Source: an uncultured Ruminococcus sp. (GTDB taxonomy: Bacteria; Bacillota; Clostridia; Oscillospirales; Acutalibacteraceae). Taken from it: 37,177 nucleotides of DNA. Below the pieces are notes generated by a model, which was given only the letters and a program-made list of their open reading frames with translations, ran no database searches and was not told the DNA's origin. A program made the translations under genes and the position numbers. The stretch lies in NCBI GenBank assembly GCA_902800065.1, contig CADCDE010000033.1, positions 1 through 37,177 of the forward strand, in the 5' to 3' direction. Positions 23,624 through 33,646 of the stretch are shown in pieces (within the stretch, counting starts at the first letter, position 1; each line of letters starts with the position of its first letter).

Positions 23624-24158
23624 ATACTCTTATCATTCTTTTTATATTTATCTTGTCAAGTGATGCTCCCATTGCAACAAATAATATACCGCTTGCAAGA
23701 CTCTGTATAGTATTGGTCAATATATCCGCAACTGCTCCGCCAAATGCTGCACTGACCGCCGAGCCTGATATTATTGCTACCAATACGCCCGAAACATAAT
23801 ATCCTCCGACACATATCAGACCGGCAGGTATCACTCCGAACAGATTTCTCTTATTTATTATTCTGTTATTCTTGTTTGTAAATGTGAGTACTGTCAGTGA
23901 TTTTATTATAACAGTCGGCAAAACCCATACAGCATAACCCGACAGATAATCTGACAATCCAGCTCCTATTGCCGAGGCTGCCATTGCATACGGCACAGGC
24001 AGTATTGCTGCACTCAGATATATTATACCGTCACCGACATGGACATAACCCTGATGTGTCGGAATATGCACAAACGCCGTCAATACATATATCATTGCCG
24101 CAAACATCGCTGTCATTGCCATATTTCTGATATTTTCCTGTACTTTTCCCCTATTCAT
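23622..24158 (-). CDS. ECF transporter S component (substrate-binding membrane subunit)
   Basis: A 178-aa integral membrane protein with five to six hydrophobic segments, the layout of S components of energy-coupling-factor vitamin transporters. The N-terminal segment has AMTAMFAAMIYVLTAF, resembling the conserved Ala-rich helix that contacts the ECF module. GYVHVGDGIIYLSAAIL near residues 40-56 and GLSDYLSGYAVWVLPT near 66-81 are typical of the thiamine/pantothenate-like subgroup. Substrate cannot be read. The EcfA/T subunits are not in this window, so it would share them. ATG 24158 is preferred; GTG 24167 lies 2 bases after AAGGAG. Confidence 0.82.
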   Translation of the reverse strand: MNRGKVQENIRNMAMTAMFAAMIYVLTAFVHIPTHQGYVHVGDGIIYLSAAILPVPYAMAASAIGAGLSDYLSGYAVWVLPTVIIKSLTVLTFTNKNNRIINKRNLFGVIPAGLICVGGYYVSGVLVAIISGSAVSAAFGGAVADILTNTIQSLASGILFVAMGASLDKINIKRMIRV

Positions 24159-24203
24159 CTTTGTCACTTCTCCTTATATAACCTACTATTATGATAGGCT
24201 TAT

Positions 24204-24232
24204 ATTATATCAAACATTCTGTCATTTGTCAA
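24204..24232 (-). promoter_or_regulatory. Consensus promoter of the ECF S-component gene
   Basis: On the minus strand TTGACA (24227-24232), a 17-base spacer and TATAAT (24204-24209), a perfect consensus. The imperfect inverted repeat CCTATCAT/ATAGTAGG just downstream, around the start point, could be an operator. The -35 box overlaps that of the divergent dgt promoter. Confidence 0.85.
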
Positions 24233-24254
24233 TACAAAAAAAATAAAATATATT
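24226..24254 (+). promoter_or_regulatory. Promoter of dgt-dnaG-rpoD, sharing its -35 with the divergent promoter
   Basis: TTGTCA (24226-24231), a 17-base spacer and TATATT (24249-24254). The predicted start is near 24261, about 55 bases before the dgt GTG. It is weaker than the opposite promoter. Confidence 0.6.
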
Positions 24255-24316
24255 TAAAGGTATATAAAGATTTTTTGCGTATATATTTATGAAAGGATTT
24301 TTACGGAGGTGATATC

Positions 24317-25321
24317 GTGAATATCAGAGAACAAAGTGAACTTATCGAAAAACAGACTCTTTCAAAATATGCGTGTTTGTCGGAAAATTCAAAAGGCAGA
24401 CTTCAGCCTGAGGAAAAATGTCCCATAAGAACAGATTTTCAGCGTGACAGGGACAGGATAATCCATTGCAAGGCTTTCAGAAGACTCAAGCATAAAACAC
24501 AGGTATTTTTATCACCCGTTGGTGACCACTACAGAACCCGTCTTACACATACACTTGAGGTATCACAGATAGCACGAACTATTGCAAGGGCATTGAGAGT
24601 AAACGAAGACCTTACAGAAGCAATAGCACTCGGACATGACCTCGGACATACACCATTCGGTCATGCCGGTGAAAAAGCTCTGAACGATATATTCCCCGAA
24701 GGCTTCAGGCACTTTGAGCAAAGCCTGAGAGTTGTCGATGTACTCGAAAACAACAGTCAGGGACTGAACCTTACATATGAAACGAGAAACGGTATTTTAA
24801 GGCATACAAGAGGAATTGAAGCCGAAACTGTTGAAGGCAGGATAGTTAAAATTGCCGACAGGATAGCATATATAAATCATGATATAGATGATGCAGTCCG
24901 TGCAGGCGTTATGGATATCTCCGATATTCCCAAGGATATACTTGAGATTCTCGGCACAAGGCATTCAGAGAGAATAAATACACTTGTTCTTTCTCTTATC
25001 GAAAATACTTCTGACGGAAATCTGAAAATGGAAGAAAACATACAGAGTGCATTTGACCAACTCCATAAATTCATGTTTGACGAGGTTTATTTAAAAGGTC
25101 ATGCAAAGTCCGAAACACAAAAGATACCTGAATTCATAAACTCACTGTATAAGTATTTTGTCAGAAATCCAAATGAGATGCCCAAAGAAATGCAGGATAT
25201 TGCCCAGAGATATTCCGTTGAAAGAGCAGTATGCGATTATATTTCCGGAATGACCGATAAATATGCGATAGAGATATTCAACAGTATTTTTGTACCCCAC
25301 TCATGGAATGTAAAAATTTAG
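24317..25321 (+). CDS. dgt: dGTPase-like HD-domain deoxynucleoside triphosphohydrolase
   Basis: Hydrolyses dNTPs to deoxynucleoside and triphosphate. The 334-aa protein belongs to the shorter (type 2) dGTPase group. The HD superfamily metal ligands are in RTRLTHTLEVSQIAR (near residues 74-88), GHDLGHTPFGHAGE (near 112-125) and the later IADRIAYINHDIDDA (near 181-195). FRRLKHKTQVFLSP near 56 is also characteristic. The start is GTG 24317 with ACGGAGGTG 6-8 bases upstream. It is 13 bases before dnaG, an order common in Clostridia. Confidence 0.95.
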   Translation: MNIREQSELIEKQTLSKYACLSENSKGRLQPEEKCPIRTDFQRDRDRIIHCKAFRRLKHKTQVFLSPVGDHYRTRLTHTLEVSQIARTIARALRVNEDLTEAIALGHDLGHTPFGHAGEKALNDIFPEGFRHFEQSLRVVDVLENNSQGLNLTYETRNGILRHTRGIEAETVEGRIVKIADRIAYINHDIDDAVRAGVMDISDIPKDILEILGTRHSERINTLVLSLIENTSDGNLKMEENIQSAFDQLHKFMFDEVYLKGHAKSETQKIPEFINSLYKYFVRNPNEMPKEMQDIAQRYSVERAVCDYISGMTDKYAIEIFNSIFVPHSWNVKI

Positions 25322-25334
25322 GAAAGGAAAGTTT

Positions 25335-27116
25335 ATGTTTATATCCGAGGAATTCAAGCAGGAACTCAAGAGCAGAACCGATATAGTGGATGTGATATCA
25401 AGCTATGTTCATCTGAAAAGAACGGGCAGAAATATGCAGGGACTTTGTCCTTTCCATAACGAGGATACCCCCTCATTCAGTGTTTCACCCGAAAAGAATA
25501 TGTTTCACTGCTTCGGCTGCAAGGCAAGCGGTGATGTAATTACTTTTATAATGCGTATCGAGAATATCGAATATCTCGAAGCAATAAGACTGCTTGCACA
25601 AAGAGCAGGTCTTGAAATACCCGAAAGCAGTGCACGAGATGAAGGAATATCAAAATTAAAAAACAGGATATATGAAGCCAACCGTGAGGCGGCAAGATTC
25701 TATAATCAGCAGCTTTATACTCCACAGGGAGCAAAGGCTCTGAAATATCTTTACGGAAGGGGACTTACTGATACCTCTATAAGACACTTCGGTCTCGGAT
25801 ATTCCCCGTCATCAAGATTTGAGCTTCTTAATCATCTCAAAGGCAAGGGATTTAAAGAAGATGAGCTTGTCAAAGCCAATCTTGCCAACACATCAAAAAA
25901 CGGCAGGGGCTGTTATGACAGCTTTTCCGACAGAGTGATGTTTCCGATAATAGACCTTCGTGGAAATGTCATAGCTTTCGGCGGCAGAGTAATGGCAGCC
26001 GATATACAGCCAAAATATCTGAATACATCCGATACTCCTGTTTTCAGCAAAAAGAATAATATATATGCCCTGAATTTTGCAAAGAAAAAAATACGCAATG
26101 ACAGAATAATACTTGTCGAGGGATATATGGATGTCATAGCAATGCACAATGCAGGCTTCGAGGAAACTGTTGCCACTCTCGGTACGGCTCTTACAAAAGA
26201 GCAGGCTAAAATAATAAGCCGTTACTGCAAGGAAATTGTAATATGCTATGACTCGGACAATGCAGGTCAGCAGGCTACCGAAAGAGCGATAGATATATTC
26301 AGGTCTGTCGGCTTGAATATAAAAATACTTACTGTACCCAACGGCAAGGATCCCGATGAATTCATGAAGACATATGGTGATGAAGGACATTCAAGATTCA
26401 GTTATCTTCTGAGCAAATGCGGGAATGATATAGAATACAGGATAAATAAGCTTCGTTCAAAATATAATACCGATGACACCGAACAGAAAGTACAGTTTCT
26501 GACGGAATGTGCAAAGCTGTTCGCCTCCATTGAAAATACAATAGAGAGAGATGCCTATATACAGCGTCTTTCAGATGAATGTCTGATAGAAAGAAATGCT
26601 GTATATGAACAGGTACAGAAATATGTAAATAATAATAAAACAGAAGAAAAAAAGCAGTATAAAAGAGAAATGCAGGCAATATCAGCCAAAAACGATAAGA
26701 TAGAGGCTGAAAGAGCCGTCAATTTACGAGCGTGTAATGCAGAGGAAGCACTGCTTTCCATCCTGCTTACAAATGCAGACGCAAGCCTTAATGTATGCAA
26801 AACTCTTACATCGGATATTTTTATCACACCATTCAACAAAAAAGTTTATGAAAAGATAAAGGAACGTGCTGAAAAAAATCTTCCGACAGAGGCTGTTGAT
26901 TTGTCAGGGGACTTTTCCATTGACGAAAACAGCCGTATAAGCGGTTTTGTATATAAACATATAAAGGAGCGTGATCCGTTTCTTGCAGTAAAGGAATATA
27001 TCGAAATATTGGAGGAGGAATCGGAAAATCAAAATTTCACCCCTGACAGGATATTAATGCAGGATGATGAGGCTATCATGGAACAGATCAGAAAGAACAT
27101 GGAAAGAAAGAAATAA
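25335..27116 (+). CDS. dnaG: DNA primase
   Basis: Makes RNA primers for replication. The 593-aa sequence starts with the CHC2 zinc domain ([11 protein letters not shown] near residues 38-48 and CFGC near 58-61). The catalytic core follows, with the TOPRIM elements [16 protein letters not shown] near 257-272, GTALT near 280, and [15 protein letters not shown] near 300. The C-terminal part after about 430 is a helical helicase-binding domain with [19 protein letters not shown] 25335 has GGAAAGGAAAG upstream. It lies between dgt and rpoD, with 17 bases to rpoD. Confidence 0.97.
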   Translation: MFISEEFKQELKSRTDIVDVISSYVHLKRTGRNMQGLCPFHNEDTPSFSVSPEKNMFHCFGCKASGDVITFIMRIENIEYLEAIRLLAQRAGLEIPESSARDEGISKLKNRIYEANREAARFYNQQLYTPQGAKALKYLYGRGLTDTSIRHFGLGYSPSSRFELLNHLKGKGFKEDELVKANLANTSKNGRGCYDSFSDRVMFPIIDLRGNVIAFGGRVMAADIQPKYLNTSDTPVFSKKNNIYALNFAKKKIRNDRIILVEGYMDVIAMHNAGFEETVATLGTALTKEQAKIISRYCKEIVICYDSDNAGQQATERAIDIFRSVGLNIKILTVPNGKDPDEFMKTYGDEGHSRFSYLLSKCGNDIEYRINKLRSKYNTDDTEQKVQFLTECAKLFASIENTIERDAYIQRLSDECLIERNAVYEQVQKYVNNNKTEEKKQYKREMQAISAKNDKIEAERAVNLRACNAEEALLSILLTNADASLNVCKTLTSDIFITPFNKKVYEKIKERAEKNLPTEAVDLSGDFSIDENSRISGFVYKHIKERDPFLAVKEYIEILEEESENQNFTPDRILMQDDEAIMEQIRKNMERKK

Positions 27117-27133
27117 ACAGGAGGAATTTTATT

Positions 27134-28246
27134 ATGATTACAGCATCACAGCCGGATAAAAGAACAGTTCTCAAAGAACTTATGGAGCTTGGAAAAAGCA
27201 AAGGTCAGCTCACAAACAAAGAGATTCTCGATGCGATAGGTGAAATGGACATTGATCCCGAGCATCTCGAAAAATTCTATGACACTCTTGAAACAAACGG
27301 TATAGAGATCGTTGAAACTCTTGACGATATAATGCTGAATGATGCAGAGCTGTCATCTATAACATCAAATGACATGGGCGATGATGATCTTGAGTCCGAA
27401 CCGATAATGGACAATGTTGCAATAGATGACCCCGTAAAGATATATCTCAAAGAAATAGGCAGAGTACCGCTTCTCACCCCTGATGAAGAAATGAGCCTTG
27501 CAATGAGAATATCAACAGGTGACGTTGCCGCAAAGAAAAGACTTTCGGAAGCCAATCTCCGTCTTGTTGTCAGCATTGCAAAGAGATATCTCGGAAGGGG
27601 TATGCAGTTCCTCGATCTTATTCAGGAGGGCAATCTCGGACTTATAAAAGCCGTAGAAAAATTCGACCACACAAAGGGCTTTAAATTCTCTACCTATGCA
27701 ACATGGTGGATACGTCAGGCAATCACAAGAGCCATTGCAGATCAGGCAAGGACTATACGCATACCCGTACACATGGTTGAGACAATCAACAAAGTAAAGA
27801 AAGTCTCCAGCCAGCTTTTGCACCAGAACGGACATGAACCGACTGCAGAGGAAATTGCAGAGGTCATAAATATGCCGACAGATAAAGTCCGTGAAATAAT
27901 GAGAGTTGCACAGGAACCTGTATCACTTGAAACTCCTATCGGTGAGGAAGAAGACAGTCATCTTGGTGACTTTATCCCTGATGATGATGCTCCTGCTCCG
28001 CAGGATGCAGCTTCACATACATTGCTCAAGGAACAGCTTGCAGAGGTTCTCGGAACACTTACTCCCCGTGAGGAAAGAGTATTAAAACTCCGTTTCGGAC
28101 TTGAAGACGGTCGTTCAAGAACTCTTGAGGAAGTCGGCGAGGTATTCAATGTAACCCGTGAGCGTATCCGTCAGATAGAGGCAAAGGCACTCCGCAAGCT
28201 CCGTCACCCCAGCCGTTCAAAGAAACTTAAGGATTTCCTCGACTGA
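27134..28246 (+). CDS. rpoD: RNA polymerase primary sigma factor (RpoD/SigA)
   Basis: Housekeeping sigma factor of 370 aa. Region 1.1 (about residues 1-90, acidic) is followed by region 1.2 ([18 protein letters not shown] near 97-114). Region 2 has [20 protein letters not shown] and [20 protein letters not shown] for -10 recognition and melting. Region 3 comes next, and region 4 has the [19 protein letters not shown] helix-turn-helix for -35 recognition. ATG 27134 has AGGAGG upstream. The promoters called in this window match the TTGACA/TATAAT preference expected for this factor. A strong terminator follows a repeat array. Confidence 0.98.
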   Translation: MITASQPDKRTVLKELMELGKSKGQLTNKEILDAIGEMDIDPEHLEKFYDTLETNGIEIVETLDDIMLNDAELSSITSNDMGDDDLESEPIMDNVAIDDPVKIYLKEIGRVPLLTPDEEMSLAMRISTGDVAAKKRLSEANLRLVVSIAKRYLGRGMQFLDLIQEGNLGLIKAVEKFDHTKGFKFSTYATWWIRQAITRAIADQARTIRIPVHMVETINKVKKVSSQLLHQNGHEPTAEEIAEVINMPTDKVREIMRVAQEPVSLETPIGEEEDSHLGDFIPDDDAPAPQDAASHTLLKEQLAEVLGTLTPREERVLKLRFGLEDGRSRTLEEVGEVFNVTRERIRQIEAKALRKLRHPSRSKKLKDFLD

Positions 28247-28255
28247 TAATTTTTT

Positions 28256-28395
28256 GTCATTCCGAGTGAACTTGTCATTTCGAGCGAAGCGAGGAATCTT
28301 ATCGTCATTCCGAGTAAAGCGAGGAATCTTATCGTCATTCCGAGTAAAGCGAGGAATCTTTGAAAGATTCTTCGTCACTTCGTTCCTCAGAATGA
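28256..28395 (+). repeat. Tandem array of REP-type repeat units
   Basis: Begins with a short unit at 28256. Three near-identical copies of GTCATTCCGAGTAAAGCGAG then start at 28274, 28304 and 28334, spaced exactly 30 bases apart. The last copy continues into a full palindrome ending CTCAGAATGAC at 28395. It has no GTAAAC ends. It lies between the rpoD stop and the terminator at 28428. Confidence 0.85.
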
Positions 28396-28427
28396 CATGA
28401 ACGTAATAAAATAATCATGCCGAAATA

Positions 28428-28470
28428 GGCGGATAAGTCAATTATATATTGCTTATCCGCCTTGCTTTTT
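28428..28470 (+). terminator. Strong terminator after rpoD
   Basis: A perfect 10-bp stem, GGCGGATAAG / CTTATCCGCC (28428-28437 and 28452-28461), followed by TTGCTTTTT. It closes the dgt-dnaG-rpoD transcript after the repeat array. Confidence 0.92.
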
Positions 28471-28493
28471 GTATAACTTTTTTGTTAAATTAA

Positions 28494-28522
28494 TTGAAAA
28501 GAAATATAAAATATGCTATAAT
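28494..28522 (+). promoter_or_regulatory. Promoter of the LRR surface protein gene
   Basis: TTGAAA (28494-28499), a 17-base spacer and a perfect TATAAT (28517-28522), about 36 bases before the ATG. Confidence 0.82.
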
Positions 28523-28557
28523 ACTTTCAAAATTATTAATCAGGAGGAATCTCGCAA

Positions 28558-31500
28558 ATGAAATCAAGTATTCTGAGAAAAATCCTTGCAGGCTCTATGG
28601 CAATTGCTATGGTCGCGGGTACAGGCGTAAGCGTTTCAACAGGAAATCTTGTTGGCACAAACATTTCCGTAAGTGCTGCCGAGACTCTCACAGAGGGTGA
28701 CTATGAATATCAGATAAATGATAACGGCACAGTTACCATCACAAAGTATATCGGTGAAAGTCTTACTGTTACTATCCCCTCAAAAATTGCAAATGCCACC
28801 GTTGAATCAATAGGAAACAATGCTTTCAGAGAGTCAAAAATAACATCAGTCAAATTCCCGTCAACTCTTAAAACTATCGGTGATGCGGCTTTTTACAGAT
28901 GCTATTATCTCAAAGATGTTACATTCCCATCAGGTCTTGTAACTATCGGTCAGTCGGCATTTGAGCAGTGCTATCTTTTTACCAAAGTTGTACTCCCCGA
29001 CACAGTTGCCACTCTCGGCAGCTATGCTTTCAAAAATTGTCCTGGCGTTACCTCGATAACTCTTTCAAAAGCACTGACAAGTCTTCCGTATGAGGGCTTC
29101 TCATACTGCAACATCACTGAAATAACAATCCCCGATGCAGTGGAAACTCTCAATAATTATGCTTTCTATTCATGCCGTAATCTCAAAAAGGTCAACTTCG
29201 GCACAAACTCCGCTTTGACCAAAATAAACTATCAGGTGTTCTATAACTGCTCGGCTCTTGAGAGCTTTACCTGCCCCGCAAGCCTTGAAGCTATCGGTCA
29301 GGACGCATTCTATAACTGCCGTTCACTTGCAACCGTTACATTTAACGACACCCTCAAAACTATCAGTTACAGTTCTTTCCAGAACTGTGTAAGCCTTAAA
29401 ACAGTGACTTTCCCCGCTAATCTCGAATATATCGACAACAACAGCTTCAACGGCTGTACAAGCCTTGAAACCGTAAGAACAGGCGGTCTGAAAAGAATCT
29501 GCAACAGCTCATTCAAAAACTGTACTTCACTTAAAAATGTCTATTTCGGTGAAAACTTTGAAAGAATTGACAATGAGGCTTTCTATAATACTCCGAACCT
29601 TACAAATTTCTATACAGTACCTCAGAAATATATCTATATCGAAGACCACGCCTTTGATTCAAGCGGCTGGATGGAAAAACAGCCTGACGGTATCGTATAT
29701 TTTGGCGGTGTTACCATTGCAGTTAAAGGTAATGTAAAGGATGTTGTACTCAAAGACGGCACAAAATGGATAAACGACACTACTTTCAAAAATACAAGCG
29801 GTATCAAGAGCATTACCATTCCTGCAAGCATTATTACCGACAAAACTCCGAACTTCTTTGATATATTCGACAAATGCGGAAATACTCTTGAAGCTATAAA
29901 CTTTACCGAAGACGATACAAGATACACCTCCGTTGACGGTATTGTATATTCAAAAGACAAGCAGACACTTATCTACTGTCCGAGAGCAAAGTCCGGTACT
30001 GTTAATGTTGATGATGAAACTGTAACTATCAATAGCAATGCTTTCACCAACTGCAACAATGTCAAGGTCCTTAATTTCGGTGTGAATGTAAAAAGCTTCA
30101 GCGAATATGAGATAGGTCTGCATATGGAGAATCTTGAAGCTGTCAATGTACCATCTGCAAACATCAATTTCAAATCCGAAGACGGTGTTATTTATAACAA
30201 GACAAAGACATATCTCTATCTTTATCCGAATGCCAAAAAGGGTGCCTATACAATGCCCGATACACTTGAGAGTGTTTATTACTATGCTTTCCAGAATTCA
30301 AGAGGACTTACGGAAATAAACGTCAGCGATACAATGAAATCGCTTAATCCAAGTTACAGCTTTATAAACAATCCTGCACTCAAAGCAATCAATGTTGACG
30401 AGAATAACCAGTGGTATACTTCAATAAACGGTGTACTCTACAACAAGGATAAAACAAGACTTTATAAAGTTCCTGATGCTTATGTCGGTGATGTTACAAT
30501 TCCCGATACAGTAACAAATATTGACGGTCAGTATACTTTCAACAACTGTACAGGCATTAAAAAACTGACTATCCCTGCCGCAACAAGTGTTGGGGACAGT
30601 ACCTTTGACTATGTCAAGAGTATAACAGAATTTGTCGTTGATGCTGAAAATACAAAAGTACAGGCTTTAAACGGATGTTTAACAAACCTTGCAAAAGACT
30701 ATATCTACGCAATTCCAAAGGGTGCTGCAACTGTTACTCTGCCCGAAAATATCGTATCAACAGACCGTATCAGAGACCGTGCCTTTATGGGATGCCCGAA
30801 TCTCGTGACACTCAATCTTTCAAAGAACTTCAATTCATTCAGCATCTACTATAAATTCGATGATTGTCCAAAGCTTGCAGCTATCAATGCAAATGCGGAT
30901 TGTCCCGATTTCAAGACAGTTGACGGTGTACTCTATAACAAAAATGTTACAAGAATAATATTTGTACCAGGTGCAAAAACAGGTGCATATACTGTTCCGA
31001 CAACTGTAAATGAGATTTATGACTATGCTTTCAAAGATGCTAAGAAACTTACTTCAATAACTTTCCCGAAAAACTTCCTCAATACATTTGATATAGATGA
31101 CAGACTTGGAAACTGTGACAGTCTGACAAGTCTTAATTTTGCAGATACAAACAAGAATTATACAACAGTAAACGGCATTGTTTACAGCAAGGATATGTCA
31201 AGCCTTTTGTATGTTCCGAATGCAAAATCAGGCTCCTATACTATTCCAAATTCTGTAAAAAGCATTGAAAGCAGAGCTTTCTATAATTGCTCCAAACTGA
31301 CAGAAATCGTATTCCCCGAAAGCATTACACAAATCAACTTTAGCACAACGGGAATGACCTCTCTCAAGAGCATAACTATCCCTGCAAGCGTTACAGAAAT
31401 AGGCAGCAATTTCTATAGTAACTTCCCGAACCTCACTATTTCAGGCTATGAGGGCAGCTACGCAGAATTTTATTCTAACTACAATGATATTAAATTCAAC

Positions 31501-33429
31501 AAGCTTCCAAACAGCATCTCCCTCAACAAGAGCCTTATTCAGACAACTGTAGGAAAGACTGCTGCAATCACAGCAACGATAGATACAACAAGAACAACTA
31601 ACAAAACTATTACATGGAAGAGCAGCAATACAAATGTTGCAACCGTTAAAAATGGCACTGTAACAGCAGTTGCAGCAGGTTATACAAAAATTTCCGCAAC
31701 AACCGCTGACGGTAAAGTAGCTTACTGTGATGTTTCGATAAGCCCTGCACTTACAAATGTTTCGACAGTTTCTTCGGATAATGTCGTTCTCGGTGATTCT
31801 GTTACAATGACAGGTGCATACTACGGCGGTCTCGGTACTGTAAAATACAGTATGCTCTACAAGCTTTCATCAGATACAAGCTGGACAACACTTTCCGCTT
31901 ACAGCACGACCTCAACTGCAACATTTACTCCCGAAAAAGCAGGCACTTATGACCTTTGCATAAAAGTTAAAGACGGTGAAAGCACAGAAGTAAAGAGCTT
32001 CTTCACACTCAAGGTAAATGCAGCACTCGAAAATACTTCTTCCGTTGCCGATAATTCCGTCACACTCGGTGAAAGTATCGTAATGCTCGGCAATGCAACA
32101 GGTGGCAAGGGCGATATAACCTACAAGTATGAACAGAAGCTCTCAACTGCAACTACATGGACAACTGTCAAGAATTACTCTTCAAGCGGTGCGGCTGTGT
32201 TCAAGCCTTCAACAGCAGGTACTTATAATCTCCGTATCACTGCAAAGGACAGTACAGGCAAAACCGCTGCAAAAACGCTTAATGTTGCAGTAACAGGTGT
32301 GCTTGCAAATACATCTGAAATCAGCACAAACACAATAAATCTGGGTGACAGCGTTACAGTAAAAGCCTCTGCAACAGGCGGTCAGGGCAGCTACACTTAC
32401 GCTTATTTCTACAAGAAATTCACTCAGAAAAGCTGGACAACAGTTGCTAATTTCAGTACTACTGCAACAGCAACAGTTACCCCGAAGGAAAGCGGATATT
32501 ATCAGATATGCGTAAAAGTTAAGGATTCCGACGGCACAATCGCAAAAGAATACTACAATTTAATTGTAGGTGAAGAACAGCCGGCACAGAATGAATTGAA
32601 AAATACTTCTGCCGTTTCTCCGACACAGATAAAACTCGGTGAAAGAGTATCCGTAAACGCATCTGCCGAGGGCGGAAAAGCTCCTTACACATATGCAGTA
32701 TTCTATAAGAAAACTACCGATACAAAGTGGACTACAAAGCAGAATTTCAGCACAACCTCAGAAACATCTGTTCTTCCCTCAAAAGCCGCTGATTATGAGA
32801 TATGCGTAAAAGTAAAAGACGCTGACGGAAATATTTCCGAAAAGACTTTCGGTGTAAAAGTGACTTCCGACCAGGCAGCTTTGCAGAACAATTCAACTAT
32901 CGCATCTGATAAAGTTATCCTCGGAAATTCTCTTACAGTCAATGCAAAAGCCACAGGCGGTGCAGGTGATTACACCTATGCAGTCCTCTACAAGAAGAAT
33001 ACCGATACTTCATGGGTAACAAAGCAGAACTTTACAACTAATACAACCGTTACCGTAAAACCGTCAAAAGTTGCTGTATATGACCTCTGTGTAAAAGTAA
33101 AGGATGCTCAGGGAAATATCGTTAAGAAATTCTTTACCTTCAGCGTAGTAGAGGGTGTTCAGAATACCTCGACTATCAGTGCAACCACTATAACCCTCGG
33201 TCAGACCATCACCATGACAGGTTCTGCAAAGGGCGGTACTTCTCCGTATACCTACGCATTCTACTACAAGAAAAAGAGCGATGCAAACTGGACCGAAAAA
33301 CAGTCTTTTGCTGTAAACAACACCGTATCTATCAAACCTGCCAAAGCAGTTGAATATGACCTCTGCGTAAAAGTTCAGGATAAGAACGGTATCGTTGAAA
33401 AGAAATATTTCACAGTCACTGTAAAGTGA
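28558..33429 (+). CDS. Secreted BspA-type leucine-rich-repeat protein with Ig-like and six C-terminal repeat domains
   Basis: A 1623-aa exported protein. Residues 1-41 are a signal peptide (basic start, hydrophobic AGSMAIAMVAGTG, ending near VSVSAAE). From about 45 to 960 are BspA-type LRR_5 repeats with the cadence NNAFRESKITSVKFP. They are interrupted at least five times by a module like DGVLYNKDKTRLYKVPDA. Residues about 983-1062 are a bacterial Ig-like (Big_2) domain with ITWKSSNTNVATVKNGTVTA. Six tandem domains of about 91-98 aa start near 1064, 1155, 1248, 1346, 1441 and 1533, each opening like LKNTSAVSPTQIKLGE and containing YKK...W and a YDLCVKVKD end. No LPXTG, dockerin or SLH anchor is present. 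ATG 28558 has AGGAGG upstream. Adhesion or substrate binding is likely, but the target is unknown. Confidence 0.9.
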   Translation: MKSSILRKILAGSMAIAMVAGTGVSVSTGNLVGTNISVSAAETLTEGDYEYQINDNGTVTITKYIGESLTVTIPSKIANATVESIGNNAFRESKITSVKFPSTLKTIGDAAFYRCYYLKDVTFPSGLVTIGQSAFEQCYLFTKVVLPDTVATLGSYAFKNCPGVTSITLSKALTSLPYEGFSYCNITEITIPDAVETLNNYAFYSCRNLKKVNFGTNSALTKINYQVFYNCSALESFTCPASLEAIGQDAFYNCRSLATVTFNDTLKTISYSSFQNCVSLKTVTFPANLEYIDNNSFNGCTSLETVRTGGLKRICNSSFKNCTSLKNVYFGENFERIDNEAFYNTPNLTNFYTVPQKYIYIEDHAFDSSGWMEKQPDGIVYFGGVTIAVKGNVKDVVLKDGTKWINDTTFKNTSGIKSITIPASIITDKTPNFFDIFDKCGNTLEAINFTEDDTRYTSVDGIVYSKDKQTLIYCPRAKSGTVNVDDETVTINSNAFTNCNNVKVLNFGVNVKSFSEYEIGLHMENLEAVNVPSANINFKSEDGVIYNKTKTYLYLYPNAKKGAYTMPDTLESVYYYAFQNSRGLTEINVSDTMKSLNPSYSFINNPALKAINVDENNQWYTSINGVLYNKDKTRLYKVPDAYVGDVTIPDTVTNIDGQYTFNNCTGIKKLTIPAATSVGDSTFDYVKSITEFVVDAENTKVQALNGCLTNLAKDYIYAIPKGAATVTLPENIVSTDRIRDRAFMGCPNLVTLNLSKNFNSFSIYYKFDDCPKLAAINANADCPDFKTVDGVLYNKNVTRIIFVPGAKTGAYTVPTTVNEIYDYAFKDAKKLTSITFPKNFLNTFDIDDRLGNCDSLTSLNFADTNKNYTTVNGIVYSKDMSSLLYVPNAKSGSYTIPNSVKSIESRAFYNCSKLTEIVFPESITQINFSTTGMTSLKSITIPASVTEIGSNFYSNFPNLTISGYEGSYAEFYSNYNDIKFNKLPNSISLNKSLIQTTVGKTAAITATIDTTRTTNKTITWKSSNTNVATVKNGTVTAVAAGYTKISATTADGKVAYCDVSISPALTNVSTVSSDNVVLGDSVTMTGAYYGGLGTVKYSMLYKLSSDTSWTTLSAYSTTSTATFTPEKAGTYDLCIKVKDGESTEVKSFFTLKVNAALENTSSVADNSVTLGESIVMLGNATGGKGDITYKYEQKLSTATTWTTVKNYSSSGAAVFKPSTAGTYNLRITAKDSTGKTAAKTLNVAVTGVLANTSEISTNTINLGDSVTVKASATGGQGSYTYAYFYKKFTQKSWTTVANFSTTATATVTPKESGYYQICVKVKDSDGTIAKEYYNLIVGEEQPAQNELKNTSAVSPTQIKLGERVSVNASAEGGKAPYTYAVFYKKTTDTKWTTKQNFSTTSETSVLPSKAADYEICVKVKDADGNISEKTFGVKVTSDQAALQNNSTIASDKVILGNSLTVNAKATGGAGDYTYAVLYKKNTDTSWVTKQNFTTNTTVTVKPSKVAVYDLCVKVKDAQGNIVKKFFTFSVVEGVQNTSTISATTITLGQTITMTGSAKGGTSPYTYAFYYKKKSDANWTEKQSFAVNNTVSIKPAKAVEYDLCVKVQDKNGIVEKKYFTVTVK

Positions 33430-33461
33430 TAAGTAACAAATAAAATAATAAAGTAAATTTT

Positions 33462-33507
33462 CAGCCGTTTCACAAGTCAAAAAACTTGCGGAACGGCTGA
33501 TTTTTTT
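33462..33507 (+). terminator. Terminator of the LRR gene
   Basis: A 15-position stem (33462-33476 with 33485-33499, one mismatch, one wobble) built from CAGCCGTTTC and its partner, followed by seven T. Confidence 0.92.
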
Positions 33508-33519
33508 GCTAAAAAATGC

Positions 33520-33548
33520 TTGACAAATCATAATAAATATGTTATTAT
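33520..33548 (+). promoter_or_regulatory. Promoter of tRNA-Trp
   Basis: TTGACA (33520-33525), a 17-base spacer and TATTAT (33543-33548), 15 bases before the tRNA 5' end. Confidence 0.85.
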
Positions 33549-33563
33549 ACTTGAGTAGTCCAA

Positions 33564-33639
33564 AGGGGTATAGCTCAGTTGGTAGAGCAGTGGTCTCCAA
33601 AACCACGTGCCGAGGGTTCAAGTCCTTCTGCCCCTGCCA
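33564..33639 (+). tRNA. trpT: tRNA-Trp (anticodon CCA)
   Basis: A complete 76-base cloverleaf: acceptor AGGGGTA pairs with TGCCCCT, D arm GCTC/GAGC, anticodon stem GTGGT/ACCAC with loop CTCCAAA giving anticodon CCA, and T arm GAGGG/CCTTC with loop TTCAAGT. The discriminator is G, and CCA is encoded. A dedicated promoter and terminator flank it as a single transcription unit. Confidence 0.97.
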
Positions 33640-33646
33640 ATTTAAA

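Noticed and set aside
25893..26390. A 165-codon minus-strand frame inside dnaG.
   Set aside because: It is antisense to the TOPRIM core of primase, with a Tyr/Ile/His-rich composition typical of complement-strand translation and no start signals.
28256..28395. A CRISPR array, suggested by repeats at 30-base steps.
   Set aside because: The repeats are directly contiguous with no unique spacers, and the unit is the same REP palindrome found alone elsewhere in the window; no cas genes are near.
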